NCBI GenBank assembly: GCA_029449235.1
Contig: JANATG010000016.1
Coordinates: 1,364,001-1,428,000, forward strand
DNA length: 64,000 bases
DNA from: Linnemannia schmuckeri
Lineage: Eukaryota; Mortierellomycota; Mortierellomycetes; Mortierellales; Mortierellaceae
Direction of reading: 5' to 3'
The notes under the pieces are model-generated. The model was given only the letters and a program-made list of their open reading frames with translations, had not been told where the DNA came from and did not search any database. The position numbers and the translations under genes are program-made. Of this stretch, positions 56,372-64,000 are shown in pieces. The first letter of the stretch is position 1. Each line of letters starts with the position of its first letter.

Positions 56372-56851
56372 ATGTCGCTCTTCCACAGCACCCCCGTCAC
56401 AGTTCAAAGGACATATTACAAACCCTCCGCCATGTCCCGCCTCAAAGCTCTCTTCTCCTCCCGCCACCACCACCACCCTCACCACCACCGCCGCACTGTC
56501 GTCCCCGTCGCCACAACAGCCACCCCCCATCGTCGCAGAAGACGTGCCGCTCCCGTGCGTCGACCCGTCCGTAAGGTCGGCGGATTTGGTCTCTTTAGAC
56601 GGTCACCCCGCAGAACTGTAGTCACTCCACAGCGTAGACGTGGAGGCTTGTTTGCAAGCCTTAGACCTCGTCGTCATTACGGTCGTACCCGCGTTGCTCC
56701 TGCTCCCCGCCACCATCACCAGCATGGTAAAGGTAGAACTTTTGCTACTGTCCTAGCGGCTTTGTCCCTCAAGAAGCGTCGCGGACATGCTGCCTATGGA
56801 GGACGGTATGGAGGCGCCTATGGACATACCCCTATCCGCCCCCGCTATTAA
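56372..56851 (+). CDS. very basic Arg/His-rich protein, unknown function
   Basis: 159 residues, one exon, start in ACAAACAATGTCG. Composition is extreme: His runs (RHHHHPHHHRR, RHHHQHGKG), Arg runs (HRRRRRAAP, PQRRRGG) and hardly any acidic residue, so the pI must be very high. Short repeated motif GLFRRSPRR / GLFASLRPRR. The C-terminus is Gly/Tyr-rich (AAYGGRYGGAYGH). No signal peptide or membrane span. Such proteins may bind nucleic acid or polyanions, or chelate metal through His; this is inference. Strong TATA/poly-A promoter upstream suggests high expression. Confidence 0.6.
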   Translation: MSLFHSTPVTVQRTYYKPSAMSRLKALFSSRHHHHPHHHRRTVVPVATTATPHRRRRRAAPVRRPVRKVGGFGLFRRSPRRTVVTPQRRRGGLFASLRPRRHYGRTRVAPAPRHHHQHGKGRTFATVLAALSLKKRRGHAAYGGRYGGAYGHTPIRPRY

Positions 56852-57190
56852 ACAGCCCCGGGCATATAAAAAAACAATCTCGCTCTCCTTCAACTTGTAA
56901 ACGACTTGTTCGTTCTGTAACATTACATTCAAAACCACCCCTTGTACATTACTACTTTCCCTATTCATCTTTCATGCACAACAAATAAAAAAAAATGTAT
57001 AAACAAAACCATGCTGCTCACTTCTTGTTTTGGTGAATTTATATTTGGGGAAGATGAGTATGTAAGATGCCTTGGTATTTGTGAAAAAGAAAAAAGAATG
57101 TGCAGTTGCCTGTGTGTCGAGTGGCAGGTCTTTTGAAGGAACAAAAAAAAAATGCAAATGGAGACAGGATGAAAGAGAAGAAAGGCTTTC

Positions 57191-60100
57191 TTACTGGCTG
57201 GGTCGACCAAAGGAGCAGATGGTCGTATATGTGTTGCCGTTGATCACCGCCTCTGCACGCACCTCCGTCAACCCTATTCATGAACATACAAAAAAAAAAA
57301 AAGGTAGTTAGAACCAATCTCAGACATACACTCATCAAACAAGACAGAGGGAGGAAGAAAAATATAACCAACTTACCAAAGTACATGTTGAGTTTAAAGA
57401 CAACGCGGGTGCGGGGTTGGGCGCCCGGAATCTCAGGCATCGGGATATGGAAGTCCGCAATTTTTTGTACTCCAGGATCTGTAATATATTTGGGCTGATT
57501 TGGCGAGTTGCAGACATAGAGTGGCGAATCGAGACCCTTGGGATACGACCAGGTCACATATTCCTTCGACACACACTCGTCCACCCCAATCTGTTGACCA
57601 GGGCGAACATAAACCGAGAACCGCTCCTTGCATCGGACATGTCCATCATGCGAAATGATCTTTTTCGATTCCGGGTCGATTCCTTCCTCAAAGGGCATGT
57701 TGGCATCGACGCCATACCATCGTCGAGCAACTCGCATATTAATCGTCTTTGTATTGAGCCCTGCGTATACTGCCCCGCGGACGACGGCCAGTTCTGGACG
57801 CGGTGGGACGGCGACCAGGCCAACCAGGTGCCCAAACTCTTGACGGACTCGCTCCTCCAGGTATCGTGACGATCCAAACCCTCCAATCATAAAGATAGCC
57901 CAGCAGTTTTGGGACTGGTGCAACTGTTTCTGGATCAGGTCCAATACGTCTGAAATGACAGGCTCAAAGACCTCTGTCCTCATCTCCTCAGCCGAGACAC
58001 AGAGAACTCCTTCCTCCAATCCGATATCCGGATCGTTCAGGTCTTCGAGCCCCGTCGCTTGTGGGATCTGCATCAGCACATCCTCCTGTCCATTGAACAT
58101 GGGCTTGACCATATCTACAAAGGTATCCATCAGCGACGCCCACCCACAGGCCTTGATCGTCTTGCGGTACCTCTTGAACTTGCGCTCCAGCAGCTTTTCC
58201 ATGTTAGCGTCCAGAAACGTCGATCCACAGGATGCGCCATGACCACGCGTCACCTCTTTCAGATGTCGTTCCTTTCCTGGGGGTTCACTGACCTCAAACA
58301 CAATCAAGTCCACAGTTCCACCACCGGCATCACAGATCATAAACCGGTCCTTGTCCTTGAGCTGGAAATGGTCCACCTTCCGCTCACAATACATCGCCGC
58401 CGCCTCGGGTTCAGAAATCAGAGTCAGCCGGTTGGGTGGGTCGCCTTCCTGGATTAACCCTGCTCCAATCGCAGCCTGACGCATCGTGTTCTTGGCTGCA
58501 TCGGACCACATTGCGGGCACGGTCAGACAGTACTGGAACTGACTCGGTTCAAAGCTCTTGAGCATGCCCTTCATCAACTCCATCATCACATATCCATGTA
58601 GCTTCTTGAGGTAATCCGTCACGGCCTGGAGGGCTGTAGCTCCGTTCTCAAGTGGCGCAGAGGCCAGAGTCTCATCCAGTTGCAGCTTGAATTTGCGGAG
58701 GAGACAGTAGTCCTTGGCGGCAGGTTTGAGCATCGCCAGACGAGCTGCGTGGCCCCAATCCAGAATCTTTTTCGAGTCCTTCTTGTACAAACCGAGAGTC
58801 GGCGTCTTTGGGTACTGCGCAAGATGGCGAGGCCTATAAGTGTGGTGGAAGGAGTTAGCTATTTTGTATCCAAGTGATCGGCCCAGATATTACTATTTGT
58901 TGTATGTATTAATTGTTCCTGACTCAACGAATGAAAAACAAATGTGTCATTGTTTGTTTTTGTTAACCATGCGAGAACGAGGAACTGTGATCATGCGTCA
59001 AAGAAGAATCGAGAGAAAGGGGTAAGTGTGGGCCACCCATCCGTCCGTCCGCCTGTCTGCCTGCTGTCCCGTTTTGTCCTGTCTTGCCCTGTGCATCTCT
59101 GCGCCCTGGGACGGAGAAAAGAACACAGTACAGTAACCCCCCCTTTTCCTTCTCTCCCTATGCCGACGAGTCTTTTTTTCTTTTTCTTCTGCATCTCCTT
59201 TTTCCAATTTTCCTTCCATCATCTTCCAGAAGCTGACTTGGTTTCCTATCGGAGGGGAAGCCGAATGATACTTGAGAAAAAGATGACTTTGTGTCTTACC
59301 ATTTGGTCACGTCGTGGACCTCGCCATCTGCCTTTAGTGCATAGGCCACCCCCGAAAACGTTGTTCCTAGAAAAAAGGTCAAGAAAAAATGGGATCGTAC
59401 GTTAGTCCGAATAACTGAAAAAAAAGATGAAAGATGGATGCAATTTAGTCTCGTTTTCGTGCTTTTTTTTTTTTTTTTTTTTTTTTTCTTTTTTCCCTCT
59501 AGCTCAGCTAAAGACAAGTCTATCTTGCCCTCGTGCTTGGAGAGGCATTTGTTCGCCTCCGTTATTGTTTTCTTCCCGCGGTTACTCCAATCCTGCCCTT
59601 TTTACGCCTTTTCTTCCCGCGAACAAGTGCTACTGTACAAGGTTTCGCGGCAAGACTTGATTATTTTGCAGGAATGGCTGAGTAAAAAAAAGTACCCGAG
59701 GCGTCGCACTTTTTTGGTCTTCAGGACTTGAGCGTGCCACACAAGCCCCCGTTCGCCCTGTCCCTGTGAGTCTGTCCTTTGTCTTACTCTTCCCATTTCA
59801 TCCAAAAATAAGTTTCTTCTCCTCCCACTCCCCACTCCTACCCACTCGACCTCATTCATGCCGGAGAAGGGAGAGAAACAAAGGTCCAAAGTCCTTTTCC
59901 TTCACAGACCCACACCGTACAGTGCGTCTGAACATAATTATCTAGTCTAGTGCTACCATACAAAAAGGTATGAGCGGAATTTGAAAAACACAAAAGCAGA
60001 GACAAAGCAACATACCAAAGTCAATGGCCATGACGACAGGGTAATCGCCCTCAGGCTGCGGTGCCTGTGCCCTCACATCCGCTCCCGTTCCTCCGCCTCC

Positions 60101-60571
60101 TACTGTTCCTCCAGGCTGTGTCGAAGGAAGAGTCTGCTGATACGTCAACCCGCCTCCTTGGTAGTTATGTCCTGCCGCCGGCACCGGCACATTCCCATAC
60201 GCCATTGTTCCATTGTTATAGTTCCCGTTGCCGCTGCCGTTGCTGATGCCGTTGTCGTTATAGTTCTCGTACCCTCCTCCTGTTTGATACCCTCCTCCTC
60301 CATTGGTGTAGCTGGAGTTAAACGCCGGAATTGGCGAGTACCCATTCCCAGGGCCACTAGGGCCACCACCGGCGGCCATCATCCCAGAGGCGACAGGGTG
60401 GGCTGAGTAGGGTGGTGCACTAACGCCACCTCCACCTCCAGGGTTACCGTATCCATTTGGGTCGTATTGTTGTTGGTATTGTGAGTGTTGGTGTTGCTGA
60501 GGTAGGTATGCGCTCTGGTCGTAGGTGCCGTAGTTCTGGCCACCTTGGCCTTGGTATGGGTAGTGGCTCAT
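57191..60571 (-). CDS. HSPA12-like Hsp70 with N-terminal Gly/Tyr/Gln/Asn-rich domain, 4 exons
   Basis: Exons 60571-60016, 59366-59300, 58833-57377, 57273-57191 (2163 nt, 720 residues), phases consistent. Residues 1-165 are low-complexity, rich in Gly, Tyr, Gln, Asn and Pro (YQGQGGQNYGTYDQSAYLPQ and similar), i.e. prion-like. Then the actin/Hsp70 ATPase fold: phosphate-1 motif DFGTTFSGVAYA near 184, SEPEAAA, phosphate-2 CDAGGGTVDL near 375, and adenosine motif IGGFGSSRYLEERV near 524. The C-terminal part is not a canonical Hsp70 substrate-binding domain and lacks EEVD, as in HSPA12-type proteins. Likely a cytosolic ATPase; clients unknown. The 67 bp exon 2 carries the nucleotide-binding loop. 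Confidence 0.9.
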
Positions 60572-61198
60572 TTGAAAAGGTGATCTGGTTGACTGATTCA
60601 GAGAGAAAAAAAGAAAAAAAGGGAGAGCGAGAAGAAGTACTGCGGGTGAGTGAGGGAGTGAGGGAGGAGCAAAAGAGAAAGGAGAAAGAAAGGGGAAGGG
60701 AGACGAATGGCGGGTGAGAAAGACAGGGAGGGAGAAAGAAGAGAAGAGTAGTAATGGAGGGAGAGTGGAGTTGAGTGGAGAAGAGGAATGACAGTTACGT
60801 GTTTTATTGTAGGTGTGAAAGTGATCAAGAAAAGAAGGCGAGAACAGGTAAGGGAAAAAGAAAAAAGAACCAAGAGACAAGGGTAAGAGACAGCGATAAA
60901 AAGAAAAAGAAAAAAAGAGACCAATAAAGTTCGCAATACCACAGGTACACACCTTGCCGAGATGACGACATGAGTATCTTCCTATAGTACAGGCTTGGAC
61001 AAACCTCCTCTCTCTCTCTCTGTTCCTCTCTTCGTCTGCGGCTCTTCCTTCTAAAATTCTCCCTATGCCTTCGCCATTTCTTTGCTTCACTCACAAAACC
61101 ACCTTCGTACTCCCTCTTCTCTTGTACAATGGTATCACCATCGCGATTCGCGACAAAAAAAAAAACAATCGGAGCGCGACTAGAAATACAAAAACAAT
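60572..61198. other. 5' region of the Hsp70 gene
   Basis: Purine-rich on + (pyrimidine-rich leader on the minus strand) at 60600-60780. No other gene seen up to the tRNA. Confidence 0.5.
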
Positions 61199-61269
61199 TG
61201 CGTGGTCCGGGAATCGAACCCGGGTCTACCGCGTGGCAGGCGGTAATTATACCACTAAACCAACCACGC
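61199..61269 (-). tRNA. tRNA-Gly (GCC)
   Basis: Minus strand: acceptor GCGTGGT/ACCACGC, D arm TTTAGTGGTATAA, anticodon arm ACCGC-CTGCCAC-GCGGT (anticodon GCC), T arm CCCGG-GTTCGAT-CCGGG-type, discriminator A. No intron. SINE and LINE insertions lie upstream of its 5' end. Confidence 0.96.
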
Positions 61270-61406
61270 TTGCTAACCGATGGAAACCGGTTGTCTTTTG
61301 CCAATCTTATTCATAAAATTTAAATATGCAATCACGTGATTTAAGCCCCTTAAGTCAAGGATTAAGGTGCCCTTTACGAAAAAAAAACCCAGCGTACGAA
61401 AAATTG

Positions 61407-61848
61407 GGCGGGCGAGCCCACCAAGTTGGTAAAGCTTCCCCCTCTCAGCGCGAGGGTCGTGGGTTCAGACCTACGAAGATACGCTCAATTAGGATTTGAC
61501 GGTATTGCGCTAGTCTCCCCTGTCCAGGAGGCCTGAGATGAAATAGTTCTCAGACGCACACAAGTGCATGGACAGAGTGAGTATGCCCACTATATGGCTA
61601 CGTAACTCTGGTGATGAGCCAGTCGGAATGCCGTGTGGAGCCTGCCAACAACGGCGGACCGCTTAGACCAACCTTTCCAGTGCTCAAGTACATTCTGTCG
61701 GGTAACCGGCTTCCTGCACAAGCATACTAAAATGCCTCTGTGCAAAATAAGTACGCGCACCTAGTTAAGACTTAGATTAAAAAAAATATCGTGTACTGCA
61801 CAGATAGGCCATGTCAGAGGCAATTCTAGAAATAAAAAAAAAAAAAAA
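61407..61848 (+). mobile_element. tRNA-derived SINE with perfect target duplication
   Basis: The head reads like a tRNA with pol III boxes (A box around CAAGTTGGTAAAGC, B box GTGGGTTCAGACC), followed by a ~350 bp unrelated body and an A16 tail at 61834-61849. Flanked by AGCGTACGAAAAATTG at 61391-61406 and 61849-61864 (16 bp, perfect). It sits exactly at the 5' junction of LINE copy A, on the tRNA-Gly side. ATGTCAGAG...AATAAA near its end loosely resembles the LINE 3' end TTGTCAGAGAAATAAA, hinting at shared machinery. Confidence 0.85.
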
Positions 61849-61864
61849 AGCGTACGAAAAATTG

Positions 61865-63120
61865 CACATTGCAATGGCGGGCTTGTTGAAATCGATCTAC
61901 GACAGCTCCTTAAACAACAATCGACAATCCGCCATCATCAAGCCTGGATATCACAAAGACGGGTCAAGAGGGCGATCTCGGACATTGACGATGTGGAATG
62001 GAGTTCGACCTTGGCCCATGTCCATGACAGACGCGCCGTCTTCACCTTTTACAGCAACAGCAGGGACTCCCATCAACGAACACATCATATCAAGAAGCTG
62101 CATGGAATGTTGCCAACATTGAACTCCATGCAGGCCCGGAAGCCTGATTTGTACTCAACCTGCCTGTGTCGACAATGTGAGCAGGAGGAGGAGGACAATG
62201 AGCACGTCTGGAGATGCCCCTCTACTGTTGAGACAACCACTGCGATATGGAAGGAGGCCATGGGCAAGATTGATGAATGGGGCGTTCAGGCAACAAATAG
62301 CTACAATGCCGCCAGGAAGCGTGAACACAAGCGAGCAACTGACAATGGTCGTCAAGCACCACGGCCAGTACCCATATACTGGCAGTCCCCCTCGGATGCG
62401 GATCATATTCGGGGATTCTCTTCTATCGGTGGAGCTCGAGCCGTGCACAGCGGTAGTCCTGCTCCCGATCGTGATGAAAACCCCAAGTGGCACGTTTCGG
62501 ACCTTCTTCGCGGAATCACCCCCAAGAGCATGTTGACTGAGTGGTCCTCGGCCTTCAAGACCCCACAGTCCATTGCCAAGACGGTCCTTCACAAGTTTAT
62601 TGGCTACCTGGAGACGCAGGCCTCAGAACTGATCTGGAAACCACGATGCTCCACGACGATCGCGTGGGAGCAGATGCAAGGCATCACTGCCAAGGACAAA
62701 ACATCCAAATACACCGGCGCCCAAGGTGACTGGAGTCGAGGATACGGTTACATCACGCGTGATGGGTTCTGCCCGTGTGGCGCTTCGCTAGCCACACATA
62801 AGGATCGAACCTGCCCTGGAGCGACCAAGGAACCATGCACAGCTGATGAGCGGCTGTTGGATAGTCTGTTGGGAAAGAGGAAGTTGTCGCTGATGGAGAG
62901 GATGGGAAGAATCCCCTTCATTCGTATCTAGTTTTATTTTGTCTTCCGTTTTTGCTGTGAAGAGCAGCGACAATTGTTGCGCAGAGCCAGGCTCCGGGTC
63001 GGACTGTGACTGGCGGATGGTGTACTGAAGAATTTGGTCTGTAGTCCCCTTTACTTCCAAATGCCTCCTTTGTACTGTTTGTCAGAGAAATAAAATTGTG
63101 TACAAAAAAAAAAAAAAAAA
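61865..63120 (+). mobile_element. 5'-truncated LINE, copy A, upstream of tRNA-Gly
   Basis: Open frame from the 5' junction to TAG at 62929-62931: GLVEIDLRQLLKQQST, VEWSSTLAHVHDRRAVFTFY, a zinc-type CLCRQCEQEEEDNEHVWRCP, then the same C-terminus as copies B and C (MERMGRIPFIRI). The 3' UTR ends in A19 (63102-63120). Target duplication CCAGCGTACGAAAAA at 61389-61403 and 63121-63135. This is the C-terminal end of a non-LTR retrotransposon ORF2 (post-RT region); RT itself is missing through truncation. Confidence 0.88.
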
Positions 63121-63140
63121 CCAGCGTACGAAAAAAAAGA

Positions 63141-63566
63141 TGCCAAGGACAAAACATCTAAGTACACAGGTCCCCGAGGTGACTGGAGTCGAGGATACGG
63201 TTACATCACGCGTGATGGGTTCTGCCCGTGTGGCGCTTCGCTAGCCACACATGAGGATCGAACCTGCCCTGGAGCGACCAAGGAACCACGCACAGCTGAT
63301 GAGCGGCTGTTGGATAGTCTGTTGGGAAGGAGGAAATTGTCATTGATGGAGAGGATGGGAAGAATCCCCTTCATTCGTATCTAGTTTTATTTTTTCTTCC
63401 GTTTTTGCTGTGAAGAGCAGCGACAATTGTTGCGCAGAGCCAGGCTCCAGGTCGGATTGTGACTGGCGGATGATGTACTGAAGAGCTTGGTCTGTAGTTC
63501 CCTTTACTTCCAAATGCCTCCTTTGTACTCTTTGTCAGAGAAATAAAATTGTGTATGAAAAAAAGT
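63141..63566 (+). mobile_element. 5'-truncated LINE, copy B
   Basis: Starts inside the coding region at TGCCAAGGACAAAACATC, stop at 63382-63384, same 3' UTR, short A-tail at about 63560. Differs from copy A by scattered substitutions. Copy A landed at its 5' junction. Confidence 0.88.
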
Positions 63567-63633
63567 CAAGTGCACGAGGGGCAAGAACTGTAGCGTGTCT
63601 TCTTTATTCGTAGTAACATACTTCTCTGTGAGC

Positions 63634-63666
<33 letters not shown>

Positions 63667-63733
63667 AAAGAATCAAAAACAAAGCTAAAGGTACTGTTGA
63701 CGGCACTTCGTCGCTTGATAAAGTAAACGTGTT

Positions 63734-64000
63734 TTAGGCAAGGATCAAAAGTGCACGCGGGTTCTGCTGATAGATCTCGCCATTTGTCACTCCCTGGATC
63801 CTCAACTGCGTCAAATTGGGCAAAGAGTCTATTAAAAAAGTCCAAAAAAAGGCCACATGTAAGACTTCACAGCATTCGAACATTAAAAAATCAAAGTAAA
63901 AACATTATGCATATTAATGTAAGTTACCTTGGAGGCGCAGGGCGGCAACTTCAGTGACATCAGTGTTATCAAGGTTAAGAGTGTTCAGGTTGTTACAGTG
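63734..64000 (-). CDS. 3' end of a leucine-rich-repeat protein (partial)
   Basis: Exons 64000-63928 and 63828-63734 (168 nt, 55 residues visible); the gene runs off the right edge. NNLNTLNLDNTDVTEVAALR and LPNLTQLRIQG fit the LxxLxL leucine-rich-repeat pattern common in fungal F-box/LRR proteins. The GT-AG intron of 99 bp restores the frame at a split Asp codon. The F-box, if any, is outside. Partner and target unknown. Confidence 0.65.

Noticed and set aside
61411..61490. functional tRNA gene in the SINE head
   Set aside because: Box-like motifs are present but the acceptor stem does not close, and the unit ends in a poly-A tail with target duplications.

Overview
The window is nuclear DNA of a fungus. 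Its protein-coding genes carry GT-AG introns, a TOM40, a fungal-type glycogen synthase, a 2-oxodicarboxylate carrier, a multi-exon Sel1-repeat protein and an HSPA12-like Hsp70. Together with many decayed DNA transposons and retroelements, these point to an early-diverging filamentous fungus, most likely Mucoromycota/Mortierellomycotina. That placement is inference from gene style, not from a marker search.

Layout. 1-7158: the 3' end of an unknown gene, then TOM40 (+, 5 exons) and glycogen synthase (-, 5 exons, one intron of 1.1 kb), converging. 7159-10909 is a long gap without a supportable gene. 10910-12680 holds a one-TM mini-protein, a stranded 3' fragment of 28S rRNA and a secreted beta/gamma-crystallin-like protein. 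13.0-31.0 kb is transposon-rich: a broken Tc1-like element, paired mini-hairpins, a Helitron N-terminal remnant, an apparently intact 2.9 kb Tc1/mariner-class element carrying a second gene, a Sel1 gene, a foldback-type element with ~193 bp terminal repeats, a 385 bp solo LTR, and a DIRS-like gag/RT remnant fused to another Tc1 remnant. 31.0-36.0 kb holds an MDR-family oxidoreductase, a hypothetical gene bordered by a second solo LTR, and a secreted SMP-30-like beta-propeller. 37.8-39.2 kb is a broken Helitron helicase. 39.9-57 kb holds two Cys-rich secreted proteins, a tRNA-Ser with LINE copies upstream, an MFS drug transporter, a mitochondrial carrier, a decayed pepsin-like protease whose two catalytic sites are both lost, and two small proteins. 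57.2-64.0 kb holds the HSPA12-like Hsp70, a tRNA-Gly with a SINE and two LINE copies upstream, and the 3' end of an LRR gene running off the right edge.

Most notable. (1) At both tRNA genes, 5'-truncated copies of one LINE lie upstream of the tRNA, with the LINE 5' end facing the tRNA 5' end about 120-145 bp away. Later insertions, including a tRNA-derived SINE, landed at the tRNA-proximal edge of earlier ones, keeping that distance. This looks like tRNA-gene-directed retrotransposition. (2) The element at 18156-21052 has matching terminal inverted repeats, flanking TA dinucleotides, an intact spliced DD34E transposase and a convergent 399-residue gene of unknown function, the two genes meeting at a 14 bp palindrome that supplies AATAAA on both strands.

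Housekeeping genes (TOM40, mitochondrial carrier, glycogen synthase, Hsp70) are interleaved with accessory DNA. No biosynthetic cluster or operon-like arrangement is seen.
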